DNA of 64,000 nucleotides from assembly GCA_018818835.1 (NCBI GenBank), contig JAHIRD010000031.1, positions 1 through 64,000 of the forward strand. Reading direction: 5' to 3'. Shown here piece by piece: positions 51,810 through 62,784 of the stretch (position 1 is its first letter; every line of letters starts with the position of its first letter). The notes under the pieces are model-generated. The model did no database searches. It had not been told where the DNA came from and was given only the letters and a program-made list of their open reading frames with translations. The position numbers and the translations under genes are program-made. This DNA is from Pseudomonadota bacterium (GTDB taxonomy: Bacteria; Desulfobacterota; Desulfobacteria; Desulfobacterales; Desulfolunaceae).

Positions 51810-52793
51810 TCAAATCTCAATCACCTTCCCCACCTCAATCACCTGGAAACGGTCCTTAAACACCTCCCGGAATCGGGCAAGGCTCCTATCCGAGCTATCA
51901 TGGGGTGAAAGAGCAATAAGGGCAGGATCCACTTTTTGTATGGCCGCAATGGCGTCTTCGGTGTCCTGATCATTGATTCTCTTCCATGGGACTCTGTCGG
52001 AACCCACGATGGGCTGAATGTCTATGGGGCCTATTTTCATACGCCCTCCCCCTGAAGGTAAATGGAGACCGCCAATGATGGCGTAAATGGGCTGATCAAA
52101 AAGAGCCTGAACCCGTTCTATAATCCGTTGAATGGTCTGGTGACCGCACCCGATCACAATCACAATGCCCTTTTCTTCCACATTGAAGGCAAGGGAATTT
52201 TCAAGGGTGTATCCCAACAGATAAAGGGCTCTTGGAATGGCACCGATGGAGATGATACCAGGGGCAATCACATGGGGTTCTGTTATGACCCTGACGTCAG
52301 GCAAGGGGTTTTGGTCTGATGCCCTCAATGACACAGGTGAATAAACGGGAATGGCCGGAAGGGTCACCGGACCTTTTGATACGCTGAAACGGTTTCCCCT
52401 CTGCTCTTTCATCCCCCCCACATGGTCAAGATGGGCATGACTAATAAAAATTGCATTCAGGTCCTCAAAACGTTTACCAAGGCTTGCCATATTCTGCATC
52501 AACGGTGAGGGGTGCTCTTTTCTGCCGTTTGCCCCCAGATCCATCAAAATTATCATATCGTCTGTGGTCATATGATATGACACACCGGCTTCGGTTTTAA
52601 AGATTTTGTCTTTTGCGTAAAAATCAATCAAAGGAAGAAAGGTGAATTTTTTTACATGACCCGGTGCGTGTATTTTTTTTATGGACGTTTGTTTGATTTC
52701 CCGGTCGACACGATTCCGGTTAACGAAAAGTTTTATAAGAGTTTTTACAAATACCAGAGATATGATGACAAGAATCGTGATCAGAATTTTCAC
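51810..52793 (-). CDS. metallo-beta-lactamase fold protein, dihydropterin-ribofuranosyl-aminobenzene-phosphate-synthase-like
   Basis: 327 residues. One N-terminal transmembrane helix (ILITILVIISLVFVKTLIKL) followed by a metallo-beta-lactamase domain with FISHAHLDHVGGMKEQ (HxHxDH, about 118-123). The segment GCGHQTIQRIIERVQ, then IYAIIGGLHL, is typical of the subgroup labelled 7,8-dihydropterin-6-yl-methyl-4-(beta-D-ribofuranosyl)aminobenzene 5'-phosphate synthase. A membrane anchor is atypical of that group. It is the downstream partner of the GGDEF gene (34 bases apart). Confidence 0.78.
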   Translation of the reverse strand: MKILITILVIISLVFVKTLIKLFVNRNRVDREIKQTSIKKIHAPGHVKKFTFLPLIDFYAKDKIFKTEAGVSYHMTTDDMIILMDLGANGRKEHPSPLMQNMASLGKRFEDLNAIFISHAHLDHVGGMKEQRGNRFSVSKGPVTLPAIPVYSPVSLRASDQNPLPDVRVITEPHVIAPGIISIGAIPRALYLLGYTLENSLAFNVEEKGIVIVIGCGHQTIQRIIERVQALFDQPIYAIIGGLHLPSGGGRMKIGPIDIQPIVGSDRVPWKRINDQDTEDAIAAIQKVDPALIALSPHDSSDRSLARFREVFKDRFQVIEVGKVIEI

Positions 52794-52827
52794 AAAAGAC
52801 CCTCCTCTGTTTATTCATAAAGGTTAT

Positions 52828-53892
52828 TTAATCCCCAGCTAACCTAAGCCCATTCTTGCCTTGTTTCACATCATCTTTACTTGCCTTCTTGACTTTGTAG
52901 AGAATCTGGTCTGCCTTCTGAAGAAGAATAGCAGGATTGATAATGGTTTCATCCTGGGTTGAGGCCGCACCGAAACTGATGGACACGGGTATTTTATTAC
53001 CCATATAGTCCATGGGATTTTGTATAAAATATTTTTGGATTCTTCCCAAAAGCCTGTTTGCTTTCTTGACTCCTGTTTCAGGTAGAATGACGACAAATTC
53101 ATCTCCTGCAAACCGTGCAACAATATCAGTTTCACGTGTCATATCAACGAGTTTATCAGCCACATAACGCAAAAGATAGTCGCCAGCTTCATGCCCCTGA
53201 TTGTCATTAACGGATTTAAAATCATCCAGATCAATAAAAATCACGGAAAGTTTACTGGAGTATCGTTTTGACCGATAAAACTCGCGCTTAAGGACAGATT
53301 CCATCACACGCCGGTTGAGTAGTTCGGTGAGAGGGTCGTGAAATGCAAGGAATTTCAATTTTTCATGGGCCGTGACATTGGACAGACAAAGAGACACTTT
53401 AATGGCCAATTGTTCAAGAAGACTGGCATCAAATCCCGGGTCAAAACGGCCTTTATCACTATCACCCTGATTCAGGCTTCCGATAATTTTTCCGTCCAGT
53501 GTGATAGGCGCTATGGCCATGGATTTGATAAAATATTTTCTATTTTCCGGGAGCATTTTGTAATAAGGTTTCAGCTCTTCGTTCACAAGAATCGGAGCCA
53601 GAGATGAGCCCACCAGACCTGTAAACAGAGCATCCGAAATGATATTCACACGTTCCTGTACAATATCAGATCCGTTGGACGACTTTAATATCACTTTCGT
53701 TGCTTCACAATCTTCAATCAGTGTGATCCACACATAAGGCATTTTAAATGTGTCCATGATTTCCGTTAAAAGAATTTCAAAAAAATCCTTGAAATTCAGG
53801 ACGGAGAGAATCCTGCTTTCCACTTTTTGAAAACGCGTAGCAATCAGCTCGTTTTCTTTGACACGTTCAATGAGGGCTTTAATATTTGTCAT
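52828..53892 (-). CDS. GAF-GGDEF diguanylate cyclase
   Basis: 354 residues. The N-terminal about 175 residues are a GAF/DUF484-like sensor (LIATRFQKVESRILSVLNFK). The GGDEF domain (about 185-345) has the active site AGDEFVVILPE, with A for the first G, which many active enzymes tolerate. A complete inhibitory I-site RETD lies five residues upstream. It makes cyclic di-GMP, a regulator of pili and surface life, which fits the pilus genes in this window. No EAL domain. Confidence 0.88.
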   Translation of the reverse strand: MTNIKALIERVKENELIATRFQKVESRILSVLNFKDFFEILLTEIMDTFKMPYVWITLIEDCEATKVILKSSNGSDIVQERVNIISDALFTGLVGSSLAPILVNEELKPYYKMLPENRKYFIKSMAIAPITLDGKIIGSLNQGDSDKGRFDPGFDASLLEQLAIKVSLCLSNVTAHEKLKFLAFHDPLTELLNRRVMESVLKREFYRSKRYSSKLSVIFIDLDDFKSVNDNQGHEAGDYLLRYVADKLVDMTRETDIVARFAGDEFVVILPETGVKKANRLLGRIQKYFIQNPMDYMGNKIPVSISFGAASTQDETIINPAILLQKADQILYKVKKASKDDVKQGKNGLRLAGD

Positions 53893-54029
53893 TATCCTCT
53901 CTTTTCAAATAGTTTGAGCATTTTTCAAATTAGCATACGTTTAATCAGTAAGTAAAATGACAGATAGTGTCAAGAGTTTACATGTGCATGCAACTCTTTT
54001 TTTAATCATAAGGAATCCCGGACAATAAA

Positions 54030-54060
54030 AAAGCCTTGTTTCATAATGAAACAAGGCTTT
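54030..54060 (-). terminator. terminator of the spc/alpha ribosomal operon
   Basis: Fourteen-base-pair perfect stem (54030-54043 with 54047-54060) with a three-base loop, followed on the minus strand by TTTTTATTG. 114 bases beyond rplQ. Confidence 0.92.
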
Positions 54061-54173
54061 CATATTTTAGGTGTATCTCAACCTGTTCAGCATGGACGTG
54101 TCGGGGTCGTGTGCAAAAAAACTCCCATAGCGTCCTTTGTTTGCTACTCGATCACAGCCTCTGTCTTATCTAT

Positions 54174-54626
54174 TTAGACTTCAGGCTCGACCTCAGGCTT
54201 GACCTCAGGAGCAGGACTTGCACTTACTGCCTTAGCAGCTGGTTTCTTTTTCGCTGTTTTAGCAGCGGGCTTAGGACCAACGAGTTCAATGATTGACATT
54301 GAAGCAGCGTCTCCGGCTCTAAAACCGATTTTGGTAATTCGTGTGTATCCACCAGAAATAGCTGCAAACCGTTCTTGTGCTTCTTCAAACAGTTTATGGA
54401 CCACATCTTTTTCCTTGATGACAGACAGGGCCTGTCTGCGTGCATGAAGATCACCACGTTTTGCAAGGGTTATCATGCTGTCAGCCCATTTTCTCAATTC
54501 TTTGGCTTTGACATCTGTTGTGTTGATGCTTTCATGTTTGAAAAGCGATGTAACCATATTCCGAAACATTGCTTTTCTGTGGCTAGACGTCCTGCTTAAT
54601 TTAACTCCGGATTTTCGATGTCTCAT
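54174..54626 (-). CDS. rplQ: 50S ribosomal protein L17
   Basis: 150 residues. The L17 core ([24 protein letters not shown] to about residue 118) is normal. A Pro/Ala/Glu/Lys-rich C-terminal extension (about 30 residues) follows, not part of the bacterial core. It closes the alpha operon, eight bases after rpoA. Confidence 0.95.
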   Translation of the reverse strand: MRHRKSGVKLSRTSSHRKAMFRNMVTSLFKHESINTTDVKAKELRKWADSMITLAKRGDLHARRQALSVIKEKDVVHKLFEEAQERFAAISGGYTRITKIGFRAGDAASMSIIELVGPKPAAKTAKKKPAAKAVSASPAPEVKPEVEPEV

Positions 54627-54633
54627 TTAAATA

Positions 54634-55653
54634 TTACTCCCCTTCAGAAATATCTTCATCTGGTGGCATAAATCCATCCAGTTTCATGCCGAGAGAAAGT
54701 CCCATTTCACCTAAAACTTCTTTGATCTCATTCAATGACTTGCGACCAAAATTTTTCGTTTTAAGCATCTCGTTTTCTGTTTTTTGAACAAGTTGATAAA
54801 TTTTTAATATATCAGCATTCTTCAGACAATTAGCGCTTCTAACAGAGAGTTCGAGTTCTTCGACATTTCTGTAAAGATTTTCATTAAATTCTTTTCTCTG
54901 CGTATCTTCTGCGTTTTCTTCAAGTTCAGGTTCGATATCTTCGTCAAAATTGATAAAGGGGGTCATCTGCTCTTTAAGTATTTTTGCTGCAAATGCAACG
55001 GCATCTTCGGGAGTCAGACTACCATCGGTCCAAACCTCAAGTGTCAATTTATCATAATCGGTTTTTTGACCGACCCGGGCGTTGGAAACAGAATAGTTGA
55101 CTCGTTTAATCGGAGAAAAAACAGAATCAATGGCGATCGTTCCCAAGGGTGCATCTTCATCTTTATTATATTTCGCCAGAGAATAGCCCCGACCATATTT
55201 GATAGCAAGGTCCATATTCAACTGGATATCATCTGTTATTGTTGCAATATGTTGATCGGGGTTGAGGACAATAACTTTACCATCACCACTGATAATATCC
55301 CCGGCAGTTACTATGCCTTTTCCAGAAGCCCTGAGAGTCAACACCCTGGGCTTGATATCTTCAATCTTTAATCTAATTTCCTTAAGATTAAGAATGATTT
55401 CAGCAACATCTTCAAGAACGCCCGGTATCACGGAATATTCATGAAGAACATCATCAAATTTTACAGAAACAATACCCGCTCCGTAAAGTGACGAAAGGAT
55501 GATTCGTCGCAATGCATTTCCTAATGTAATACCATATCCCCTTTCAAGGGGCTCACATACGAATTTACCATATGTAGGGGTACTCTCGAAATGCACTTTG
55601 TCAGGTTTTATCATCTCTCGCCAGTTGATGTATACAAGTTCGTCAGATGACAT
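54634..55653 (-). CDS. rpoA: DNA-directed RNA polymerase alpha subunit
   Basis: 339 residues. N-terminal assembly domain ([33 protein letters not shown]) and C-terminal domain ([32 protein letters not shown]) that contacts UP elements and activators. Acidic linker ([16 protein letters not shown]) between. It lies between rpsD and rplQ as in nearly all bacteria. Confidence 0.97.
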   Translation of the reverse strand: MSSDELVYINWREMIKPDKVHFESTPTYGKFVCEPLERGYGITLGNALRRIILSSLYGAGIVSVKFDDVLHEYSVIPGVLEDVAEIILNLKEIRLKIEDIKPRVLTLRASGKGIVTAGDIISGDGKVIVLNPDQHIATITDDIQLNMDLAIKYGRGYSLAKYNKDEDAPLGTIAIDSVFSPIKRVNYSVSNARVGQKTDYDKLTLEVWTDGSLTPEDAVAFAAKILKEQMTPFINFDEDIEPELEENAEDTQRKEFNENLYRNVEELELSVRSANCLKNADILKIYQLVQKTENEMLKTKNFGRKSLNEIKEVLGEMGLSLGMKLDGFMPPDEDISEGE

Positions 55654-55712
55654 ATTTTTTTTCTCCAGAATTTTCGTATGAAAAACCGATCGAAGTTCTA
55701 CTTAAATGACGC

Positions 55713-56339
55713 CTATTTTGAATAAAGTTCAACAATCAACTGTTCCTGAATCGGCATTTGAATATCTTCCCGTACGGGGAGACCCGAAATGATCCCTTTC
55801 ATTTTTTCTTTATCAAGGGATATCCATTGGGGCATGCCACGTCTTACAACAGCATTCAATGAATCTGCGATGATCTGGACCTTCTTGCTTTTATCTCTGA
55901 CTTCGATCACATCGTCTTTTTTGACGCAATAAGACGGTATGTTCAACTTTTTACCATTCACAAGAAAATGATTATGTTTGACAAAATGTCGACCCTGGGT
56001 GCGTGAGTTTGCAAATCCAAGCCGATAAACAACGTTATCAAGTCGACGTTCCAGATTGGCTAGCAAGTTCGTACCTGTAATACCCTTCTGCCTGTCTGCC
56101 TTATCAAACATCAAACTGAACTGCTTTTCAGATACGCCATAAATACGTCTGACTTTTTGTTTTTCCCGAAGCTGGACGCCATAATCAGAATGTTTTCCAC
56201 GTCGCTGGCCATGCTGTCCCGGAGGATACCCACGTCTATCGAATCCACACTTATCAGAATAACATCGATCGCCTTTAAGAAATAATTTCATATTTTCGCG
56301 TCTGCATAAACGGCAAACCGATCCTCTATACCGTGCCAA
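55713..56339 (-). CDS. rpsD: 30S ribosomal protein S4
   Basis: 208 residues. S4 is a primary 16S rRNA binding protein. A zinc-type N-terminus (C+ form) is seen, with C9, C12, C26 and C31 in SVCRLCRRE and [11 protein letters not shown]. The S4 RNA-binding domain ([20 protein letters not shown]) follows. The 60-base gap to rpoA may hold its ribosome site. Confidence 0.97.
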   Translation of the reverse strand: MARYRGSVCRLCRRENMKLFLKGDRCYSDKCGFDRRGYPPGQHGQRRGKHSDYGVQLREKQKVRRIYGVSEKQFSLMFDKADRQKGITGTNLLANLERRLDNVVYRLGFANSRTQGRHFVKHNHFLVNGKKLNIPSYCVKKDDVIEVRDKSKKVQIIADSLNAVVRRGMPQWISLDKEKMKGIISGLPVREDIQMPIQEQLIVELYSK

Positions 56340-56402
56340 ATTCGCCTCCTTTAAAACTATATATTCATTACGAATTTAATTAAACTTTTTGAAATAAAAC
56401 GG

Positions 56403-56792
56403 TTACACCCTTCTCTTTTTAGGCGGGCGACATCCATTGTGAGGGACAGGGGTAACGTCACGAATCTTGGTCACTGTAAAACCAACGGACTGCAATGATC
56501 TTAATGCCGATTCCCTACCGGCGCCCGGTCCTTTAACAAATACTTCCACAGTTTTCAATCCATGTTCCTGTGCTTTTTTTGCAGCATCTTCAGCTGTGAG
56601 CTGTGCCGCAAACGGAGTGCTTTTTCGAGAGCCTTTGAAACCATGCATACCTGCGCTGGACCAAGAAATGACATTCCCATTGGTATCTGTAATAGAAACT
56701 ATGGTGTTATTAAATGTGGATTGGATATGGACCACACCTGTTGAAATATTCTTTTTAACTTTCTTTTTGATTTTAGTTCGGGCCTTAGCCAT
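56403..56792 (-). CDS. rpsK: 30S ribosomal protein S11
   Basis: 129 residues. [18 protein letters not shown] and [12 protein letters not shown] are the start and end of the conserved core. It contacts mRNA near the Shine-Dalgarno interaction. Gene order rpsM-rpsK-rpsD-rpoA-rplQ is standard. Confidence 0.97.
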   Translation of the reverse strand: MAKARTKIKKKVKKNISTGVVHIQSTFNNTIVSITDTNGNVISWSSAGMHGFKGSRKSTPFAAQLTAEDAAKKAQEHGLKTVEVFVKGPGAGRESALRSLQSVGFTVTKIRDVTPVPHNGCRPPKKRRV

Positions 56793-56840
56793 CGTTAAAG
56801 CTTGCCTCCTGAGTTTTTTTCTTTATACATAAAAAAGAAA

Positions 56841-57209
56841 TTATTTTTTCTTTTTAACCGCAGTTCGCCTTGGCCCCTTACGCGTTCGCGCATTGGTTTT
56901 TGTTCTCTGGCCATTTACAGGCAATGACTTTCTATGACGAAGGCCCCTGTAACATCCAAGATCCATCAGTCGTTTGATGTTCATGGATATCTCGGTCCTA
57001 AGTTCACCCTCAACACTGAACTGACTATCAATGGCCTTGCGGATATTATTGATTTCATCGTCCGTCAGCTGATCTGTATGCTGTGTCTTATCAATTTCCA
57101 GACCGTTGAGAATTTTATCTGCAGATGATCTGCCAATGCCATAAATATAAGTTAAGGCGACATCAATTCGTTTTCTTTTCGGTAAATCAACACCTGAAAT
57201 TCTTGCCAA
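56841..57209 (-). CDS. rpsM: 30S ribosomal protein S13
   Basis: 122 residues. [20 protein letters not shown] at the start, [10 protein letters not shown] and the basic C-terminus ([20 protein letters not shown]). It contacts the large subunit at bridge B1. Standard place after rpmJ in the operon. Confidence 0.97.
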   Translation of the reverse strand: MARISGVDLPKRKRIDVALTYIYGIGRSSADKILNGLEIDKTQHTDQLTDDEINNIRKAIDSQFSVEGELRTEISMNIKRLMDLGCYRGLRHRKSLPVNGQRTKTNARTRKGPRRTAVKKKK

Positions 57210-57226
57210 AACCCCGTCCTCCTCTT

Positions 57227-57340
57227 CTATCCCTGTCTCTGTTTATGGCGTTTGTTTTCGCAGATAACTCGTACAACTCCTTTTCTGCGGATAACTTTGC
57301 ATTTAGAGCACATCTTTTTAACTGAAGCTCTGACTTTCAT
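57227..57340 (-). CDS. rpmJ: 50S ribosomal protein L36
   Basis: 37 residues. [20 protein letters not shown] at the start and [11 protein letters not shown] at the end, with zinc ligands C11, C14, C27 and H32, so the C+ zinc form. Located between rpsM and infA, 17 bases before rpsM. Too short for the usual gene-size cut-off. Confidence 0.95.
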   Translation of the reverse strand: MKVRASVKKMCSKCKVIRRKGVVRVICENKRHKQRQG

Positions 57341-57385
57341 TTTCTACTCCCTAATAATTTTGTACGATAACCGGTTTGCTTTTCA

Positions 57386-57604
57386 CTATTTCGAACGGTA
57401 GGTAATCCGTCCTCTACTTAAATCGTAAGGTGAAAGTTCAACAGTTACCGTGTCACCTGGTAATATTTTAATAAAATGCATGCGCATTTTACCAGATATG
57501 TGAGCCAGTATCTGGTGTTTATTTTCAAGCTCAACTTTAAACATTGCGTTGGGCAAAGTTTCTAAAACCCGACCCTGAACCGTAATAGGTTCTTCCTTTG
57601 CCAT
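57386..57604 (-). CDS. infA: translation initiation factor IF-1
   Basis: 72 residues. Start [20 protein letters not shown] and OB-fold core [41 protein letters not shown] at 57604 is used because GGAGGA lies six bases upstream; the GTG two codons earlier is adjacent to that site. It occupies the ribosomal A site at initiation. Confidence 0.96.
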   Translation of the reverse strand: MAKEEPITVQGRVLETLPNAMFKVELENKHQILAHISGKMRMHFIKILPGDTVTVELSPYDLSRGRITYRSK

Positions 57605-57692
57605 TTCCACTCCTCCAGATCATTACCCTGTATGACTTGTTTATCAGGGCCGCTTTAAATACCATCAATCCCACATAAATATCAACAAAAAT

Positions 57693-59000
57693 TTATCGTC
57701 TGCCCTTGAACCGCTGCCCGCCCTTCAGAAAGCCTTCATAATTTCTGACATGCAGATGGGATTCCATCTGGGCAACCGTATCTATGGCAACACCGACAAC
57801 GATCAATAATGCCGTTCCACCGAAGTAAAAAGGAACATTGGCTTTTGTAATCAAAATCGAAGGCAGGACGCATATAGCCGAAACATATATGGCTCCCACA
57901 AGTGTCAAACGAGTAAGCACTTTGTCAATAAAGTCGGCTGTTCGCTTCCCGGGTCTGATCCCAGGAATGAAGCCGCCATTTTTTTTAAGATTTTCAGCAA
58001 CTTCTGTGGGGTTAAAAGTAATCGCTGTGTAGAAATAACAGAAGAAAATTATGAAACCTATAAAAATAAGTTCATAAAGGGTGCTTCCAGGTCTCATCAA
58101 TTCTTTGATTGTTTCCATGATCGGTATTCCAGGGAAAAATGAAACTACCGTCGTGGGAAACATAATAATTGATGAGGCAAATATCGGAGGAATAACGCCA
58201 GCAATATTGATTTTTAGTGGTAAATGGGAGCTTTGCCCACCATATACTTTTCTTCCCACCACGCGTTTTGCGTATTCGACGGGAATTCTTCGCTGAGCTT
58301 GTTCCATGAAAATTATAAACGCTATAATCGAGATCATGAAAGCGAGCAGCAGTATGACGGCGAATATACCCATGGTGCCGTCTATCATCAAACGGACAGT
58401 ACTTAAAATGGCATTGGGCATGCGGGCAACGATACCCGCAAAAATGATCAGAGAGATTCCATTTCCTATGCCACGCTCGGTAATTTGTTCACCAAGCCAC
58501 ATGATAAAAGCCGTACCCGCCGTCAGTGTCAGTACGGTCATTATTCTAAAGGGCCATCCGGGGACCTGGACAACTTTCATGGCTTCAAGCCCGACACTTA
58601 TTCCAAATCCCTGAATGATGCTCAAAACAACAGTCCCATAACGGGTATACTGTGTAATTTTCTTTTGGCCTTGCTCGCCTTCCTTTTTAAGTTGTTCAAG
58701 GAAGGGAACGACAACGGTCATCAGCTGCAAAATTATCGACGCGCTGATATAGGGCATAATACCGAGAGCAAAAACGGATAAACGTTCAAGGGCACCACCC
58801 GAAAACATGTTAAACATGTCCACAATACCCCCGCCGGATTTCGAAAAATTCGAAAACAATTTAGCGAGTTCATCAGCATTAATACCGGGAGTCGGAACAT
58901 GCACACCCACACGGTAAACAAACAAAAGCATCAATGTGACGAAAATTCTTCGTTTGAGTTCAGGCAATTTTAATATGTTTTGGAATCCGCTTGATGCCAT
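57693..59000 (-). CDS. secY: preprotein translocase subunit SecY
   Basis: 435 residues with ten transmembrane helices. SecY hallmarks: [10 protein letters not shown] early, [12 protein letters not shown], the [20 protein letters not shown] cytoplasmic segment, and the C-terminus [20 protein letters not shown]. Pore of the Sec system with SecE and SecG (secG is at 31004). infA follows without the adk or map genes that often separate them. Confidence 0.97.
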   Translation of the reverse strand: MASSGFQNILKLPELKRRIFVTLMLLFVYRVGVHVPTPGINADELAKLFSNFSKSGGGIVDMFNMFSGGALERLSVFALGIMPYISASIILQLMTVVVPFLEQLKKEGEQGQKKITQYTRYGTVVLSIIQGFGISVGLEAMKVVQVPGWPFRIMTVLTLTAGTAFIMWLGEQITERGIGNGISLIIFAGIVARMPNAILSTVRLMIDGTMGIFAVILLLAFMISIIAFIIFMEQAQRRIPVEYAKRVVGRKVYGGQSSHLPLKINIAGVIPPIFASSIIMFPTTVVSFFPGIPIMETIKELMRPGSTLYELIFIGFIIFFCYFYTAITFNPTEVAENLKKNGGFIPGIRPGKRTADFIDKVLTRLTLVGAIYVSAICVLPSILITKANVPFYFGGTALLIVVGVAIDTVAQMESHLHVRNYEGFLKGGQRFKGRR

Positions 59001-59006
59001 AATGAA

Positions 59007-59444
59007 TTAAGCCTCTATTTTTCCGCCAGCTGCTTCAATTTTTTCCTGAGCGCGTTTGCTTGTATTGCAAGCTTTTATGGTCAAAGCCGCTGTTATTTCG
59101 CCATCACCAAGAATTTTAATCCCATCACGTCGTCCTTTGATCAAGCCGACTTTGATAAGAGCCATCTCATCGACGATGGTACCATTTTCAAATTGTGCAA
59201 GATCACGGATATTAAGGACTGCTATCTGACTTTTAAAAATATTGGTAAAACCACGTTTAGGAAGTCGTCTGTGAATAGGCATCTGACCACCTTCAAATCC
59301 TGGCCTTACACTTCCACCGGAACGACTTTTAAACCCTTTGCTTCCTCGGCCGGCTGTTTTTCCCCATCCTGAAGCCACTCCCCTACCAACACGTTTTCTG
59401 CCTTTGGTCGATCCCTCAGCTGGAGATAACTCATTAAGCTTCAT
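59007..59444 (-). CDS. rplO: 50S ribosomal protein L15
   Basis: 145 residues starting [25 protein letters not shown] is six bases upstream of ATG 59444; it overlaps rpmD by 11 bases. Gly-rich loop [19 protein letters not shown] and RRLPKRGF are typical. Six bases before secY. Confidence 0.96.
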   Translation of the reverse strand: MKLNELSPAEGSTKGRKRVGRGVASGWGKTAGRGSKGFKSRSGGSVRPGFEGGQMPIHRRLPKRGFTNIFKSQIAVLNIRDLAQFENGTIVDEMALIKVGLIKGRRDGIKILGDGEITAALTIKACNTSKRAQEKIEAAGGKIEA

Positions 59445-59628
59445 TGCCTGCCTCCTCAATACTCACAAGATGAACAACTTTATTCACCATACCTCGAATC
59501 GAGGGTGTATCTTCAAATTCTACCGTACGATTCATTTTTGTAAGACCCATCCCTCGTAACACTTTACGGTGCTTTTCAGGTCTGCCTATCATGCTCTTTA
59601 CGAGAGTTATTTTAAGCTTTTGTGACAT
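59434..59628 (-). CDS. rpmD: 50S ribosomal protein L30
   Basis: 64 residues. [20 protein letters not shown] with [19 protein letters not shown] is the standard bacterial L30 core. It overlaps the rplO start by 11 bases and follows rpsE by 16 bases. Confidence 0.95.
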   Translation of the reverse strand: MSQKLKITLVKSMIGRPEKHRKVLRGMGLTKMNRTVEFEDTPSIRGMVNKVVHLVSIEEAGNEA

Positions 59629-59644
59629 GGACTCAGTTCCTTCA

Positions 59645-60139
59645 TTAAAGGTCTTCTAATCTAATTCCTCGGCGCGCAGCCACCTGTTTTCTACTCTGAA
59701 GCTGCTTTAATCCGGTAATAGTCGCTTTCACAACATTATGCGGATTATTTGATCCCATGCATTTCGTAAGAATATTTCTCACGCCTGCAGCTTCAAGAAC
59801 AGCTCTTACGGCACCACCTGCTATAACACCGGTTCCTTCGGATGCGGGTTTAAGCAAAACACGACCGGCACCGAATTTCCCAATGATCTCATAGGGGATT
59901 GTTCCATCAACGACATTCACGGTAACCATTGATTTCTTAGCTTGCTCAACGCCCTTACGAATGGCTTCCGGAACTTCACCGGCTTTGCCAAGTCCATATC
60001 CGACTCTGCCTTCACCATCTCCTACAACAACGATGGCGCTAAAACTAAATCGACGTCCGCCTTTAACGACTTTCGCAACACGATTGATATGTACAACCTT
60101 GTCGATAAATTGATTTTCTTCTACTTCTTTCTTAAACAA
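59645..60139 (-). CDS. rpsE: 30S ribosomal protein S5
   Basis: 164 residues. [20 protein letters not shown] and [20 protein letters not shown], with [21 protein letters not shown]5 shapes the mRNA entry and decoding accuracy. Normal in length and order. Confidence 0.97.
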   Translation of the reverse strand: MFKKEVEENQFIDKVVHINRVAKVVKGGRRFSFSAIVVVGDGEGRVGYGLGKAGEVPEAIRKGVEQAKKSMVTVNVVDGTIPYEIIGKFGAGRVLLKPASEGTGVIAGGAVRAVLEAAGVRNILTKCMGSNNPHNVVKATITGLKQLQSRKQVAARRGIRLEDL

Positions 60140-60155
60140 GGGACAGCCTCCTTAG

Positions 60156-60512
60156 CTAAAATTCCAGTCCTGTTTCACGAGCACCTTCTGACAGAGCCGT
60201 CAGTCTTCCGTGATAAATGTACCCGTTACGGTCAAACACGATTTTTTTAATCCCATGTTCAAGTGCTCTTTTTGCAACAAGCTTACCTACAGAATTTGCA
60301 CAGGCTTTCTTGTCTCCGGTTTTGACAAAGTCTTTTTCGACAGAGGATGCTGCAACAAGTGTTTTTCCGATGGTATCATCTATAATCTGAGCGTATATAT
60401 GTTTTGTGCTTCTAAACACACACAGTCTAGGCCTCTCCGTTGTTCCGGATAATTTTTTTCTGATCCGAATTTTTCGTTTCAGCCTTTTTTCGTTCTTCGA
60501 TAAATTACTCAT
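60156..60512 (-). CDS. rplR: 50S ribosomal protein L18
   Basis: 118 residues from [27 protein letters not shown] lies upstream. The frame extends to 60575 but without a ribosome site. 5S rRNA binding protein, with [20 protein letters not shown] and [13 protein letters not shown] at the end. Between rplF and rpsE as usual. Confidence 0.96.
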   Translation of the reverse strand: MSNLSKNEKRLKRKIRIRKKLSGTTERPRLCVFRSTKHIYAQIIDDTIGKTLVAASSVEKDFVKTGDKKACANSVGKLVAKRALEHGIKKIVFDRNGYIYHGRLTALSEGARETGLEF

Positions 60513-60608
60513 ATTCGTTTTCCCTGTATATTCTAAGGTGATTATGATGCTCTCGCATATAAACAGCATCATCACTTTAATCGCTTAGGGATTAAAGGCG
60601 TTTATTCA

Positions 60609-61142
60609 CTAAGCCGCTGTCTTGCCGGCCTTGCGCTGAATTGTTTCTTCAACATATTTTATACCCTTGCCTTTATATGGCTCAGGTGGTCTAATTCCAC
60701 GAATTTCAGAAGCAGTCTGACCCAACTGTTGCTTGTCGATCCCACTTAGCTTAATTCTGTTTTTTTCAACTTCAGCACTTATTCCTGCAGGAAGAGCAAA
60801 CTCAACGGGTTTGGAGTAACCTACACTCAAAACAAGCGTGCTACCTTTTACTTCAACCCTGTATCCAATTCCATTTACTTCGAGGATACGATCAAATCCA
60901 GTACTGACACCATTAACCATATTGGATATAATCGCTCTGGTCATCCCATGAAATGCATTTGAATTTTTATCTTCGGTAACAAGAATAACCGAAAGTTCTT
61001 TACCATCAATATTAATATCCACTGATGGATGTATTTTGGATTCAAGTTGACCTTTAGGCCCTTTGACTTTAATCATGTGATCTTGATAAACCACTTCGGT
61101 CTTTTCAGGAATCTGTATTGGCTTTTTACCTACTCGAGACAT
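60609..61142 (-). CDS. rplF: 50S ribosomal protein L6
   Basis: 177 residues. MSRVGKKPIQIPEKTEVV and the C-terminal RPPEPYKGKGIKYVEETIQR motif of L6. Two-domain 23S binding protein. Between rpsH and rplR with short gaps. Confidence 0.97.
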   Translation of the reverse strand: MSRVGKKPIQIPEKTEVVYQDHMIKVKGPKGQLESKIHPSVDINIDGKELSVILVTEDKNSNAFHGMTRAIISNMVNGVSTGFDRILEVNGIGYRVEVKGSTLVLSVGYSKPVEFALPAGISAEVEKNRIKLSGIDKQQLGQTASEIRGIRPPEPYKGKGIKYVEETIQRKAGKTAA

Positions 61143-61157
61143 GTATTGTTCCCCTTA

Positions 61158-61556
61158 TTACCAGACGTTACAAAGAATCTCGCCACCCAGGTTCTCTTTT
61201 TTAGCCTGGATATCCGTCATTATTCCATTTGATGTGGAAATAATGGCAATCCCAAGACCATTGTAAACCGGCTTGATTTCTTTATTCGTTGTGTAGACAC
61301 GTCTACTGGGTTTACTGACTCTTTCAAGGCCGTAAATGACATGGCTCCCATTTGCTTCGTACTTAAGGTACAAGCGGAGCATACCCTGTTTGCCGTCTTC
61401 TACAAATTTATAATTCTTAATATAACCGTTGTTTTTCAGTATTTTCGCCAGCTCAACTTTGAACTTCGATCCGGGTATGTCAACGGTCTGGAACTTTGCT
61501 TTACCAGCGTTGCGAATACGGGTCAGCATATCCGCTATGGGATCACTCATACTCAT
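61158..61556 (-). CDS. rpsH: 30S ribosomal protein S8
   Basis: 132 residues, MSMSDPIADMLTRIRNAGKA at the start. GLGIAIISTSNGIMTDIQAK near the end. S8 represses the spc operon in E. coli by binding its mRNA; the same is not tested here. Confidence 0.97.
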   Translation of the reverse strand: MSMSDPIADMLTRIRNAGKAKFQTVDIPGSKFKVELAKILKNNGYIKNYKFVEDGKQGMLRLYLKYEANGSHVIYGLERVSKPSRRVYTTNKEIKPVYNGLGIAIISTSNGIMTDIQAKKENLGGEILCNVW

Positions 61557-61610
61557 TGCTTACTCCATTGGAATAAAACGTTTCATTAATAAATTCCATC
61601 AGCATCAAAC

Positions 61611-61796
61611 CTACCAGCTGGATTTAGTTACACCTGGAAGTTTACCGTGCGATGCAAGTTCCCTGAAGCAAATACGGCATATACCAAATTTTCTAATAAA
61701 CGCTCTTGGTCTTCCGCATAGAGGGCACCTGTTATAAGCACGAACCATAAATTTGGGTTTCCTGGCTGCTTTCGCAATCATTGATTTTTTTGCCAA
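61611..61796 (-). CDS. rpsN: 30S ribosomal protein S14, zinc type
   Basis: 61 residues, the short C+ form. Zinc ligands C24 and C27 (NRCPLCGR) and C40 and C43 (GICRICFR), LPGVTKSSW at the end. Between rplE and rpsH. No longer zinc-free paralog in this window. Confidence 0.97.
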   Translation of the reverse strand: MAKKSMIAKAARKPKFMVRAYNRCPLCGRPRAFIRKFGICRICFRELASHGKLPGVTKSSW

Positions 61797-61855
61797 AACA
61801 CTCTCCTCACTATCGTTTAAGCTGCTTTTTAGTAAATAACAACCGACACATCTTA

Positions 61856-62395
61856 TTAATTTCTAAAGGGCATTCTCAGCAGCTTCAGCAGTTCTTTGCT
61901 TTCTTCATCGGTTTTAGCACTTGTAACAAATGTTACATTCATGCCTTTGATCTTATCAATTTTATCATACTGAATTTCAGGGAAAATTATGTGCTCTCGG
62001 ATACCAAGGGTATAATTTCCCTTGCCGTCAAAAGCTTTACCTGAAATGCCTCTGAAATCTCGAATACGGGGTAGCGAGATATTGACAAGTCTGTTTATGA
62101 AATCCCACATCTTATCACGGCGCAATGTCACCGTACATCCAATGGGCATTCCTTCTCTGAGTTTGAACGCAGCAATAGATTTCTTAGCCCGGGTAATAAC
62201 AGGTTTCTGACCTGTAATCAAACCCATTTCATCCGCAGCAGACTCAAGGATTTTAGCGTTTTTAATCGCTTCTCCCAAGCCCATATTCAGGACGATCTTT
62301 TCAATCCGAGGCACCTGCATAACATTCTTATATTTAAATGTTTCAGTGAGCTTAGGAATGATTTCCTTTTTATAGAATTCGTACAGTTCTGACAT
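61856..62395 (-). CDS. rplE: 50S ribosomal protein L5
   Basis: 179 residues. [40 protein letters not shown] and the C-terminal [14 protein letters not shown] are L5 hallmarks. 5S rRNA binder. About 60 bases before rpsN. Confidence 0.97.
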   Translation of the reverse strand: MSELYEFYKKEIIPKLTETFKYKNVMQVPRIEKIVLNMGLGEAIKNAKILESAADEMGLITGQKPVITRAKKSIAAFKLREGMPIGCTVTLRRDKMWDFINRLVNISLPRIRDFRGISGKAFDGKGNYTLGIREHIIFPEIQYDKIDKIKGMNVTFVTSAKTDEESKELLKLLRMPFRN

Positions 62396-62415
62396 TACAT
62401 CCCTCCGGAAAAACC

Positions 62416-62745
62416 TTAAATATCGATGGTCTCATTGCACTTCCTGCAAACACGTACCTTGTTTCCATCCTCTAACGTTTTGGCTTTAATACGAACAGGA
62501 GACATACAATGATTACACATCAACATAACGTTGGAAAAATCAACCGGAGCCTCTTTGTCTATGATTCCACCCTGGGGGTTTTTCATACTTGGTTTCTGGT
62601 GAGATTTGACAACATTAATGTTTTCGACGACAACGCGACTTTTCTTGTTAATGACTTTCAAAATTTTTCCGATCTTACCCTTATCTTTACCGGTAATCAC
62701 TTTGACTTTGTCATCTTTTTTTAGTTTGGTACTTACAGTATTCAT
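62416..62745 (-). CDS. rplX: 50S ribosomal protein L24 with C-terminal zinc ribbon
   Basis: 109 residues. KOW segment [20 protein letters not shown]. The C-terminal part carries C77-x2-C80 (CNHC) and C100-x2-C103 (CRKC), a zinc ribbon seen in a subset of L24 proteins. It starts the nascent large subunit assembly. 20 bases before rplE. Confidence 0.97.
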   Translation of the reverse strand: MNTVSTKLKKDDKVKVITGKDKGKIGKILKVINKKSRVVVENINVVKSHQKPSMKNPQGGIIDKEAPVDFSNVMLMCNHCMSPVRIKAKTLEDGNKVRVCRKCNETIDI

Positions 62746-62784
62746 AAAGCCATCTCCAAAAACAACCGGATTTATATCCGATGT